From Neisseriaceae bacterium (GTDB taxonomy: Bacteria > Pseudomonadota > Gammaproteobacteria > Burkholderiales > Neisseriaceae): DNA of 64,000 nucleotides. This document shows, one piece after another, positions 1-6,767 of this stretch. The stretch spans positions 62,001 through 126,000 of the forward strand of contig JAFTFY010000012.1 of the NCBI GenBank assembly GCA_017458185.1. Reading direction: 5' to 3'. How positions within the stretch are numbered: position 1 is the first letter of the stretch; the number at the start of each line of letters is the position of its first letter. A program made the translations under genes and the position numbers. Under the pieces are notes generated by a model, which saw nothing but the letters and a program-made list of their open reading frames with translations, did no database searches and had not been told where the DNA came from.

Positions 1-789
1 TACCGATTTATCTGTGGTAATTAAAAACGGAATATTGTGGCGTAAAAACATTTCTTCGGCAGTCGCCACTTCTTTAACGCAATTTTTTAAAGACGCATAA
101 TGAGAATCAGGTCTTCTTTCATGGCGAATTTTTTGTAATCTATTGCTATCAATGGTTAAACCGAATAATTTATTTTTATAGGGTTTGAGCATTCTTGGTA
201 AATCAAGGCTTTCTAAATCATCGGGCGTTAATGGATAATTTGCCGCACGAATACCATATTGCAAGGCTAAATACAAACAAGTGGGCGTTTTGCCTGCACG
301 CGATACGCCGACTAAAATAATATCGGCACGGGCTAAATCTTTGTCGGTAATGCCGTCATCGTGTCCCAAAGAAAAATTGACCGCTTCCATTCTCGCGTCA
401 TAGCGGGCGGTGTCGGTTAAACCGTGCGTGGCTCCTGTAATGCGGCGCGCGTCTGTGTGTAGTTCTTTTTCTAAATTCGTGATAAATGTATCATAAAAAT
501 CAATATGATACGCGGGACAAGTGTGAATAATTTTTCGCACTTCGTTATTGACAACGCTGGAAAACACCAAAGGGCGACCCCAGAGGCTGCCGTCTTCGGC
601 AACTTCTTCGGCAATGTGGGACAACAGTTCGTGGGCTTTTTCAGGCGAGTCGATAAACGGATAAGTGCGTTGCTTAAATTCAGCGGTGTTAAACTGATTC
701 AGTAGAGCTTCGCCCATACTCTCAACCGTAATGCCTGTGCGGTCAGAAATAAAATACGCTCGGCGGCGAATGGCAGGCGTGTCGGTCAT
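1..789 (-). CDS. ppsR: Phosphoenolpyruvate synthase regulatory protein PpsR, 3' end cut by window edge
   Basis: Reading the minus strand from an ATG at 787-789 gives an open frame that runs off the window start (263 codons; the family is about 270-280 residues, so only a short C-terminal piece is missing). It begins MTDTPAIRRRAYFISDRTG and contains the phosphate-binding motif GVSRAGKTP typical of DUF299/PPSR proteins. The family is a bifunctional serine/threonine kinase and pyrophosphorylase that switches PEP synthase off and on with ADP and phosphate, so it controls gluconeogenesis from pyruvate. It fits with aceA and fbp elsewhere in the window. The gene stands alone on this strand; a composite repeat lies just upstream of the start. 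Confidence 0.93.
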   Translation of the reverse strand, partial: MTDTPAIRRRAYFISDRTGITVESMGEALLNQFNTAEFKQRTYPFIDSPEKAHELLSHIAEEVAEDGSLWGRPLVFSSVVNNEVRKIIHTCPAYHIDFYDTFITNLEKELHTDARRITGATHGLTDTARYDARMEAVNFSLGHDDGITDKDLARADIILVGVSRAGKTPTCLYLALQYGIRAANYPLTPDDLESLDLPRMLKPYKNKLFGLTIDSNRLQKIRHERRPDSHYASLKNCVKEVATAEEMFLRHNIPFLITTDKSV

Positions 790-827
790 GGTTGTTCCTT
801 TTTATTTTTCAAAGTTGCTTATTATAG

Positions 828-1258
828 CAGTGAGCAGTGAGTAGTTAGCAGTTAGCAGTGAGTAGTGAGCAATTATTTCGATTTTTCTTTCAGGCAGCCT
901 GAAAGAAAAAACAGTGTCATTGCGAGCCGTGTGAAACACGGCGTGGCAATCTTCTTGTCGGTTAGGTAGATTAATCGTTTCAGGCAGCCTGAAAAATATC
1001 TAACCTACTGTAATCATTTTATTTTTTTATTGCCACACGGATTCGGTTAGGCTCACGCAATGCCATTAAGTTTTTCTTTTAAAGAGATTGCATTCGCAAT
1101 CTCGAATCCGTGTGACATTTTAAAAAATCGTGTTTTCAGGCAGCCTGAAAGAAAAATCGAAGCGTTGTCTAAAACATATCCGTCAAGCCTGACAAGGCTT
1201 GACATAAAACCCATTGCTAATTGCTCATTGCTAATTGCTCACTTCTCACTACTCACTG
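828..1258. repeat. Composite palindromic repeat: heptads, DUS, REP-like hairpin, hairpin, heptads
   Basis: The left end (828-885) is a run of degenerate 7-bp units (GCAGTGA, GTAGTGA, GCAGTTA), followed by TTCGAT and a DUS. The right end has a DUS, ATCGAAGCGTTGTC, the hairpin GTCAAGCC-loop-GGCTTGAC (near 1183-1204) and inverted heptads (1211-1258). Between the halves lies a REP-like palindrome (GTCATTGCGAG at 916, CGTGGCAATC to about 950) and about 180 bp closely related to 51047-51360. This fills the 450-base gap between ppsR and the next gene; I see no gene in it. The right heptads overlap the 3' end of the trans-sulfuration gene. Confidence 0.85.
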
Positions 1259-2402
1259 TATTCAAAGCGTTGTTCAAATCTTGCCAAATATCTTCCACAT
1301 ATTCAATGCCGATTGAAAACCGCAACAAGCCTTCTTTAATGCCTAATTTTTGTTTGACATCAGGCGACATTCCGCTGTGCGACTGGGTGTAGGAGTGATT
1401 GACCAAACTTTCTACACCGCCTAAACTGGACGACATTTGTATTAAATTCAAAGATTTAATCACGCTATTTGCGGCGGCTCGACTGTCGTTTTTCAAATAA
1501 ATTGACACCACGCCGCCGAAGTTTCGCATTTGTTGCTTCGCCAAAGCGTGAAACGGGTTTTCAGGCAACCCTGCATAAAACACTTTTTCAACAGCAGGGT
1601 GATTTTGCAAGCGGCGAGCGATTTTCAACGCATTTTCGCCGTGTCTGTCCATACGCACCGCCAGCGTTTTAATGCCCCGCAACACCAAAGCACAATCAAA
1701 CGGAGCGGCAACCGCACCGCTATTAACCTGCATAGCACGAATAGCCGCAGCGTGTTCAAGAGATTTTGCCACAGCAATGCCCATGAGTACATCGGAATGA
1801 CCGCATAAATACTTGGTTGCCGAATGAACCACAATATCACAGCCCAAATCCAGCGGATTTTGCAAATACGGCGTGGCAAAAGTGTTGTCTATGCCCACAA
1901 TCGCACCAGCCTGATGAGCCATATCCGCCAAAGCCTGAATATCCACCAAACGCAATAAGGGATTAGACGGCGTTTCTAACCAAACCATTTTAACTTTTTG
2001 ATTATTCAATATATTTTGTAAGTTTTGCGGTTCGGTTAAATCCGCAAAAATCACATGAACGCCCCATTTAGCATAAACTTCGTTCAATAAGTCGTATGAA
2101 CCGCCATAAATATCTGCCACCGCCACAATCGTGTCTTGTGGCTTTAACAACGATCGCCAAACCGCATCAATCGCCGCCATACCGCTGGCAAAGGCAAAAC
2201 CTTTTTCACCGTGTTCTAAATCCGCAAGCGTCTCTTCCAAAACCTGCCGCGTGGGGTTGGACAACCGCGAATAACGAAACGGAATTTGCTCGCCGATTTC
2301 TTTCATGGCAAACATACTGTTTTGATAAATCGGCGGCATAATCGCCCGATTGTGTTCGTCAGGGTCATAAGCCGTATGAATGGCTTGGGTGTTAAAGTGC
2401 AT
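1239..2402 (-). CDS. PLP-dependent trans-sulfuration enzyme (cystathionine gamma-synthase / beta-lyase family)
   Basis: This 387-residue protein is a full-length Cys/Met metabolism PLP enzyme. It shows SRLSNPTR (phosphate contact), SGMAA, ETPSNP, the IDNTFATP aspartate that pairs with the pyridine nitrogen, and HSATKYLCGHSD with the Schiff-base lysine near residue 197. Family members make cystathionine from an activated homoserine and cysteine, or cleave it to homocysteine, in methionine synthesis; motifs alone do not separate MetB from MetC. Its last residues, TVSSEK, and the TGA stop are encoded by the heptad repeat of the neighbouring composite element, so the natural end has probably been replaced. 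It appears monocistronic. Confidence 0.88.
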   Translation of the reverse strand: MHFNTQAIHTAYDPDEHNRAIMPPIYQNSMFAMKEIGEQIPFRYSRLSNPTRQVLEETLADLEHGEKGFAFASGMAAIDAVWRSLLKPQDTIVAVADIYGGSYDLLNEVYAKWGVHVIFADLTEPQNLQNILNNQKVKMVWLETPSNPLLRLVDIQALADMAHQAGAIVGIDNTFATPYLQNPLDLGCDIVVHSATKYLCGHSDVLMGIAVAKSLEHAAAIRAMQVNSGAVAAPFDCALVLRGIKTLAVRMDRHGENALKIARRLQNHPAVEKVFYAGLPENPFHALAKQQMRNFGGVVSIYLKNDSRAAANSVIKSLNLIQMSSSLGGVESLVNHSYTQSHSGMSPDVKQKLGIKEGLLRFSIGIEYVEDIWQDLNNALNTVSSEK

Positions 2403-2519
2403 TTTTTGCTCCCATGTAAAGAATAGGCGGATTATAGCGATAAGTGAGAGAGAGTGTTATAACTTATGGTGATAAATAAATAATTTTCAGGTAGCCTGAA
2501 AGCACTTCCCGTACAGGGA

Positions 2520-2986
2520 ATTCGTCATTGCGAGCATTGCACAACACCCCCACCGTCATTGCGAGCCGTGATTTATCACGGCGTGGCAATCTCCTTGCCA
2601 CGAAGTGCAGTCTATCCACTCAAATGATTTTTTCGTATAAATCTTCCCAATGTGGATTAAATTGCGTAATCAACTGCTCTTTATATGTTCTTGACCGTTT
2701 TTTGATTTGTTTTTCTCGTTCAATCGCCGCAAGTATGCTATCGCCAACTTCATAATAAACCAATTTATCTACATTGTATTTTTTACTAAATCCTTCAACA
2801 AATTTGTTTTTATGCTCATACACTCGGCGAATTAAATCGTTCGTTACACCAGTATATAAAACGGTATTGTGATGATTTGCCAAAATATAAACAAAACCTT
2901 GTTTTTCCATTGAATAGCCTTTGATTAGTTCTTCGCGGTAGGGAGATTGTCACGCCGTGATTTTATCACTGCTCGCAATGACGAAT
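2520..2986. mobile_element. Putative GIY-YIG element with 17-bp perfect terminal inverted repeats
   Basis: ATTCGTCATTGCGAGCA at 2520-2536 is repeated exactly in inverted orientation at 2970-2986, framing 467 bp whose only gene is a small GIY-YIG nuclease. Just inside the left end, a second REP-like palindrome (about 2556-2597) pairs with the right end over about 45 bp in inverted orientation. The left end joins a DUS through AGCACTTCCCGTACAGGGAA, a linker also found near 52430-52450 and 53905-53930. No clear target duplication is visible. That this is a mobile unit is my inference. Confidence 0.5.
2620..2910 (-). CDS. Single-domain GIY-YIG nuclease family protein
   Basis: The 96-residue protein begins MEKQGFVYILANHHNTVLYT, giving the GIY-YIG pair as YIL and YTG, followed by the conserved TNDLIRRVYEH arginines and a late glutamate region (AAIEREKQIK). 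Members of this small class (UPF0213/YhbQ-like) consist of the nuclease fold alone, and their cellular roles are poorly defined. The start is supported by AAAGG upstream of the ATG. The gene is bounded on both sides by inverted copies of the GTCATTGCGAG palindrome, a context that suggests the nuclease may act on, or move with, those palindromes. That link is inferred from position only. Confidence 0.88.
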   Translation of the reverse strand: MEKQGFVYILANHHNTVLYTGVTNDLIRRVYEHKNKFVEGFSKKYNVDKLVYYEVGDSILAAIEREKQIKKRSRTYKEQLITQFNPHWEDLYEKII

Positions 2987-3111
2987 ACTTTATTTCAGGC
3001 TGCCTGAAAACACTTCTGCATTGCCGTTTTCCATAGTCAGGAGATTACCACGCCGTTGCTATGCAACGGCTCGTAATGACGGCAATTTTTTTGTACGGCA
3101 TTGCTTTTTGT

Positions 3112-3230
3112 TTTTCAGGCAGCCTGAAAGCACAATCGAAGCGTTATCTAAACATAATCCGTTTTGCCGTAAGGCAAAACAAAACACTTCATTGCTAATT
3201 ACTAATTGCTCATTGCTAACTGCTCACTTT
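3112..3230. repeat. Half composite repeat: DUS, ATCGAAGCGTTATC, GTTTTGCC hairpin, heptads
   Basis: Reading left to right: a DUS (3114-3130), ATCGAAGCGTTATC, the hairpin GTTTTGCC-gtaa-GGCAAAAC (3161-3180), then degenerate heptads of the ATTGCTA/ACTGCTC type. The heptads run into the 3' end of the downstream-strand permease gene. Just left of it (3045-3080) lies a REP-like palindrome with stem GCCGTTG/CAACGGC. Together these fill the interval between the GIY-YIG element and the permease. Confidence 0.85.
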
Positions 3231-4085
3231 TCTATGCCGTTTATGTTTCATATACGGCATTAAAATGCCGTTTGTGGCGAATAGTAGTGAGAAAAAGTAA
3301 ATCACGCCGCAGATTAAAATCACCGCAGGGCCTGATGGTATGTCGATATAAAACGACAGCAACAAGCCCGCGATGGACGCCAACACCGCAATCAGCACGC
3401 TGCCGATTAACAGCGATTCCATTCTGGAAAACCACATTCGAGAGCAAATGGCGGGCAACATCATCAAACCGACTGACATCAGCGTGCCAAGTGTTTGAAA
3501 TCCTGCCACTAAATTGATAACCACCAACATTAAAAAGATAATATGACACACGCCGCCTTGTCCTTTGACAATGCGTAAAAAGGTGCTATCCACGCTTTCA
3601 ATCAGCAAGGGGCGGTAAATCAGCATTAAGGTGATGAGCGTCATGCTTGCCACAGTTGCAATTAACAGCAAAGACGGTTTATCCACGCCCAACACCGAGC
3701 CGAACAGCAGGTTCAGTAAGTCGATATTGCTGCCGTTTTTGCTGACTAAAATTACGCCCAAAGCCAAGCAGGATAAGTAAAAGGCGGCAAAATTTGCGTC
3801 TTCTTTAATCAACGACAAACGCGTGGCTAAACCTGCTCCTGCCGCCATAATCAGCCCTGTAAAAAATCCGCCAAAGGCAATGGCAGGCAGGCTTAAACCC
3901 GCTAACATATAGCCCACAGCCGCACCAGGCAAAACCGCATGGCTTAACGCGTCCCCCATTAAACTCATTCGCCGCATCACCAAAAACACGCCCACAGGTG
4001 CGGCAGACACGGATAAAAACAACACGGACGCGAGTGCATATCGCATAAATTCAAATTCGCTAAAAGGGGAAATAAGCCAGTTCAT
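3216..4085 (-). CDS. Zinc/manganese ABC transporter permease (ZnuB/MntB family)
   Basis: This 289-residue integral membrane protein has about eight hydrophobic segments and the ABC-3 family signature RRMSLMGDALSHAVLPG near residues 38-55. It would form the membrane channel of a metal importer with the ATPase encoded at 4870-5634. Metal cannot be fixed from sequence; the family moves Zn or Mn. Two oddities: an unrelated membrane-protein gene (4159-4824) separates it from the ATPase gene, and no substrate-binding protein gene lies nearby, although these importers need one. The final residues and TAG stop fall within a heptad repeat (3211-3230). Confidence 0.9.
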   Translation of the reverse strand: MNWLISPFSEFEFMRYALASVLFLSVSAAPVGVFLVMRRMSLMGDALSHAVLPGAAVGYMLAGLSLPAIAFGGFFTGLIMAAGAGLATRLSLIKEDANFAAFYLSCLALGVILVSKNGSNIDLLNLLFGSVLGVDKPSLLLIATVASMTLITLMLIYRPLLIESVDSTFLRIVKGQGGVCHIIFLMLVVINLVAGFQTLGTLMSVGLMMLPAICSRMWFSRMESLLIGSVLIAVLASIAGLLLSFYIDIPSGPAVILICGVIYFFSLLFATNGILMPYMKHKRHRKVSS

Positions 4086-4158
4086 TGTGTAAGACCTTTA
4101 ATATTTTATATTTTCAGGCTACCTGAAATTGATTAAACGCGTGGGCAACTAATTGTCC

Positions 4159-4824
4159 CTAATCAGTAATATTTGACCAAGTAATTTTACCGCCAAATAT
4201 TACATATAAAATTTTAGCAATGGTTATGCCGTATAATAACCAAATACCTAATTGAACAAAATAAGCAATCAGTAATTCAAATTTTGATAATTTGAAATAG
4301 AAGTCATCATAATGTCCAAAATACAAAGTAACATAACCAAACAAAATGCTTGCAAATACACCATAATATGTATTTTTAATGCCGAATATTTTATAATTAT
4401 TTAAATTTTTTGAATTTTCATACCATACTAACCCTCTCATATTATATTTATTTTTTCCCAATGGTCTTAATTTTCCATTACAGACTGATAATGTTGAAAA
4501 AAACAATATGGTTGCATATAATCCAAAGAAAATTAAAGCCAAAAAATTTAATCCACCTAATAAATAAGGTGAAACAGTAAATTTATCGCCTAAATTAGGG
4601 ATAAAAATGTTTGGTGTAATATATCCTAAAATTTTCCAATCAGTAAAAGATAATAAATTTTCATAAAAGAAAATAACCAAAAACAAAATAAAAGCATATG
4701 CAATCATTAAATACATAAGAATATTACCTGCAAACAACAGTTTATTTTCTAACTGTTCTTGCTTTTCGTTAATTTCTTTTTTCTCTTCCACTTTTTTATT
4801 AAACCAATAATCATCTTCATACAT
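4159..4824 (-). CDS. Unrecognised four-helix membrane protein interrupting the metal transporter operon
   Basis: I do not recognise this 221-residue protein. It has a charged, Lys/Glu-rich N-terminus (residues 1-28, possibly coiled coil) and about four strongly hydrophobic segments (near 30-55, 85-110, 150-170 and 185-210). GGAAT precedes the ATG. It is markedly AT-rich, full of Asn, Lys, Ile and Tyr, unlike the ATPase and permease on either side, and a DUS lies at each border. This suggests an acquired gene placed between the two transporter genes; a role in metal transport is not shown. Confidence 0.75.
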   Translation of the reverse strand: MYEDDYWFNKKVEEKKEINEKQEQLENKLLFAGNILMYLMIAYAFILFLVIFFYENLLSFTDWKILGYITPNIFIPNLGDKFTVSPYLLGGLNFLALIFFGLYATILFFSTLSVCNGKLRPLGKNKYNMRGLVWYENSKNLNNYKIFGIKNTYYGVFASILFGYVTLYFGHYDDFYFKLSKFELLIAYFVQLGIWLLYGITIAKILYVIFGGKITWSNITD

Positions 4825-4869
4825 AATTAATATTCCTATCTAAAATTCATTTTCAGGCAGCCTGAAAGC

Positions 4870-5634
4870 CTAATGCTCATGATAATGGTGCTGATGAACG
4901 CCTGTTTCTTCTTCGCACCAAGCGTCAATATCAAACTGGTCTTGGCGAAAGCGGGCGGCGTGTTCTAAATTTTCGGCGGTTAAAACTTCGGCGGTTTTTC
5001 CTGCGGCGATTTTTTCTCGTGCCACCAACAAGGTGTTGGCAAAATACTGTCGCACCAAACGATTGTCGTGTAGCACCGCAATTACGCCTTGTCCGTTTTT
5101 CAGGCAGCCTGAAAGAACTTCCGATAACGCTTGCGTGGTTTGTTCATCAATTGCATTAAAGGGTTCATCTAACAGCAAAAATTTGGCTTTCTGCACCAAC
5201 ATGCGGGCAAATAAAACACGGCGAAATTGTCCGTCCGATAATTGACTGATTAAATTATTTGCTTCGTTTTCCATGCCCACTCTTTGTAAGGCATTGAAAA
5301 CACGCTCTTTTTGTTGTTTAGATAAACCGCCAAAAAAGCCGATTTCATACCACAAGCCCATAGCGGTGAGTTCAAACACAGTTAAAGGCTGACTGCGGTC
5401 TATGGCGGAAACTTGCGGTAAATAGGCAATATCCTTGCGGGTTAAGCCGTCAAAAATCACCTTACCTGTGTCGGTTTTTTCCAAATCCATAATCACTTTC
5501 AGCAAAGACGATTTGCCCGCCCCGTTAGGCCCACACAAAGCCCACGACTCGCCTTCGCCAAATACGGCACATAAGTGATGAACCGCAGGCAACTGGCGGT
5601 AACTGACGGTGATGTTTTCGACAATAATCGGCAT
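4870..5634 (-). CDS. Zinc/manganese ABC transporter ATP-binding protein (ZnuC/MntA-like)
   Basis: The ABC ATPase has Walker A GPNGAGKSS, signature LSDGQFRR (a variant of LSGGQ with D for the first G), Walker B FLLLDEPF, and a switch histidine in VLHDNR. The ATG at 5632-5634 (MPIIVENITVSYR) is chosen over an upstream in-frame start because the domain begins there. The protein is then 254 residues and ends in a His-rich tail, HQHHYHEH, which may bind metal. SGCLK in the middle is encoded by a DUS. It follows a 32-codon reading frame by 2 nt and probably shares its translation. Confidence 0.9.
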   Translation of the reverse strand: MPIIVENITVSYRQLPAVHHLCAVFGEGESWALCGPNGAGKSSLLKVIMDLEKTDTGKVIFDGLTRKDIAYLPQVSAIDRSQPLTVFELTAMGLWYEIGFFGGLSKQQKERVFNALQRVGMENEANNLISQLSDGQFRRVLFARMLVQKAKFLLLDEPFNAIDEQTTQALSEVLSGCLKNGQGVIAVLHDNRLVRQYFANTLLVAREKIAAGKTAEVLTAENLEHAARFRQDQFDIDAWCEEETGVHQHHYHEH

Positions 5635-5636
5635 AA

Positions 5637-5735
5637 TTAAATTATCCAAAAAAACACAGCCCACAAAGCGGCAGCGGCGATTACGGCAATAAACAACCGC
5701 CGCCAAAGGGAAGTGGAAAGTAAAGATTGCGTCAT
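5637..5735 (-). CDS. Possible 32-residue single-helix membrane peptide upstream of the ATPase gene
   Basis: An ATG at 5733-5735 opens a 32-codon frame: MTQSLLSTSLWRRLF followed by a continuous hydrophobic stretch rich in Ala, Val, Ile and Trp, ending TAA two bases before the ATPase ATG. The layout (positive residues then one helix) looks like a small inner-membrane protein. The tight TAA-TT-ATG junction would allow translational coupling. There is no strong ribosome-binding site in front of it. It could be a leader peptide, a small transporter subunit or chance. Confidence 0.4.
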   Translation of the reverse strand: MTQSLLSTSLWRRLFIAVIAAAALWAVFFWII

Positions 5736-5791
5736 TTTTGTTGTTTGTGGCGTAAAAGGGGTAAATATAACATATTGATAGCGTGCGTAGG

Positions 5792-5983
5792 GAGCAGTTA
5801 CCAGTTAGCAGTGAGCAGTGAGCAGTTATTTAGTCAAGCCTTGCGGCTTGACGGATATTATTTAAGATAACGCTTCGATATTTCTTTCAGGCAGCCTAAA
5901 AGCACAATCGAAGCATTATCTAAATATAATCCGTTTTGCCGCAAGGCAAAACAAAACAACTGCTCACTGCTAACTGCTCACTA
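5792..5983. repeat. Full composite palindromic repeat with degenerate DUS at its centre
   Basis: The left arm has heptads (5792-5828), hairpin GTCAAGCC-ttgc-GGCTTGAC and GATAACGCTTCGAT. The centre is TTTCAGGCAGCCTAAAA. The right arm has ATCGAAGCATTATC, hairpin GTTTTGCC-gcaa-GGCAAAAC and inverted heptads to 5983. The arms are inverted copies except for the two hairpin sequences, which differ. It lies between the metal transporter operon and the small RNA gene; a further degenerate DUS follows at about 5985-6000. Confidence 0.87.
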
Positions 5984-6075
5984 TTTTCAGGCAGCCTAAA
6001 AACAATCAATATAAAAATAATATCTATATAAATCAATATAACTACCTTATTTTCAAAAATGATAGCAATTTTCAT

Positions 6076-6114
6076 TTGACTTTTATTCTTGTAAATGATA
6101 ATATTCTCATTATC
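6076..6114 (+). promoter_or_regulatory. Sigma-70 promoter overlapped by a Fur-type operator
   Basis: TTGACT (6076-6081) and TAATAT (6099-6104) are separated by exactly 17 bp. GATAATATTCTCATTATC (6097-6114) covers the -10 box and the predicted start and is close to the Fur consensus GATAATGATAATCATTATC. A repressor bound there would block transcription when iron is sufficient. Related regulators (PerR, MntR) have similar sites, so Fur is the likeliest but not the only reader. Confidence 0.72.
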
Positions 6115-6236
6115 GTTAGAGCAGACAGTCAGTGTTGGTTTGTTTTAACGCCTATTTTTCGTTATCTAACGAAATTAGGTAGTGGTTTGTGTTCCTTTAA
6201 GTTTCGTCCCTTGCTTGTTTTGCAAGGGATTTTTTT
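6111..6236 (+). ncRNA. Candidate iron-regulated small RNA (NrrF-like)
   Basis: A strong promoter with a Fur-like operator is followed, about 100 bp later, by a perfect intrinsic terminator and no reading frame of note, giving a transcript of about 125 nt. Inside is a further hairpin, TTTCGTTA-tc-TAACGAAA (6157-6174). Neisseria species have a Fur-repressed small RNA, NrrF, that down-regulates succinate dehydrogenase when iron is scarce; the architecture here is the same. I infer an NrrF-type RNA from layout, not from an alignment, and targets are unknown. Confidence 0.65.
6207..6236 (+). terminator. Intrinsic terminator of the small RNA
   Basis: TCCCTTGC (6207-6214), 7-nt loop, GCAAGGGA (6222-6229), then seven T (6230-6236): a perfect 8-bp stem with a U-tract. 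It ends 30 nt before the lipoprotein ATG. Confidence 0.88.
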
Positions 6237-6245
6237 ATGTATAAT
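6215..6245 (+). promoter_or_regulatory. Possible promoter of the lipoprotein gene, inside the sRNA terminator
   Basis: A perfect TATAAT lies at 6240-6245, with a weaker TTGTTT at 6215-6220 (19-bp spacing). Starting near 6252, the transcript would begin just before the AAGGAG ribosome-binding site at 6254-6259. This would let the lipoprotein be made independently of the small RNA. Confidence 0.4.
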
Positions 6246-6266
6246 GCGTTTTTTAAGGAGCCAATC

Positions 6267-6620
6267 ATGAAAAAACTCGCGTTTTTATTGCCATTATTAT
6301 TATCGGCGTGTGCCACATTAGACGGGCAGGGCGGCATTTCGCAAGCGATTGTCAAACCCTTGTTAGAAAACGAATGTAAAGGACAACTCAATGACCGCAA
6401 AGAGTGGCGAGTGGTTTCTTTGATTTTAACCGCACAGAAAAAAGCGGAAATTGAACAAAAAATATGCGGTTGCGTCAGCGAAGAAGCATCGCAAAACATC
6501 ACCGCCGAAAATACAGTGGGCTTAATTAACCCCAATACACGAACACAAACCGCAGCCACTATGGCAGCACAAAGTTTAGGCGGTTGCGTGAAACGGTTTA
6601 TTACGAACAGTGGGCGGTGA
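6267..6620 (+). CDS. Small predicted lipoprotein, function unknown
   Basis: The ATG at 6267 is preceded by AAGGAG at a good distance and gives 117 residues: MKKLAFLLPLLLSACA, a textbook lipoprotein signal with the lipobox LSAC and a modified cysteine at 15. The mature part has three further cysteines in CKGQ, KICGCVSE and GGCVKRF contexts and is otherwise soluble. An upstream in-frame ATG at 6237 is rejected because it would spoil the signal peptide. I do not recognise the family. The stop codon lies at the edge of a heptad repeat. Confidence 0.82.
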   Translation: MKKLAFLLPLLLSACATLDGQGGISQAIVKPLLENECKGQLNDRKEWRVVSLILTAQKKAEIEQKICGCVSEEASQNITAENTVGLINPNTRTQTAATMAAQSLGGCVKRFITNSGR

Positions 6621-6761
6621 GCAATGAGCAATGGATTTTATGTTCTGCCTTGTCAGGTAGAACGGATTATGAATAGATAACGCTTCGATTTTGCTTTTCA
6701 GGCAGCCTGAAAATTAAAACGCTATTAACCGCGTGGGCAACAAAGTTGCCCACCCTACAAT
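6614..6761. repeat. Half composite repeat plus a GTGGGCAAC hairpin
   Basis: Heptads GCAATGA follow the lipoprotein stop, then hairpin GTTCTGCC-loop-GGTAGAAC (6642-6663), GATAACGCTTCGAT and a DUS (about 6696-6712). Then comes GTGGGCAAC-aaa-GTTGCCCAC within GCGTGGGCAAC...CACCCTAC (about 6731-6761), a second repeat family that recurs at 10703-10735 and, with an altered stem, at 10800-10828. Confidence 0.8.
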
Positions 6762-6767
6762 CCTGAT

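Noticed and set aside
828..1258. CRISPR-like regularity of the 7-bp heptads and hairpins
   Set aside because: Units are contiguous and only 7 bp; there are no unique spacers of CRISPR length and no cas genes.
1060..1392. 110-codon plus-strand frame across the composite repeat
   Set aside because: It lies in repeats and antisense to the trans-sulfuration gene, with no ribosome-binding site or protein-like composition.
5762..5785. Possible Zur box upstream of the metal ABC operon (TATGTTATATTTA on the minus strand)
   Set aside because: Only one half-site resembles the Zur palindrome; the other half does not match, so it was not annotated.
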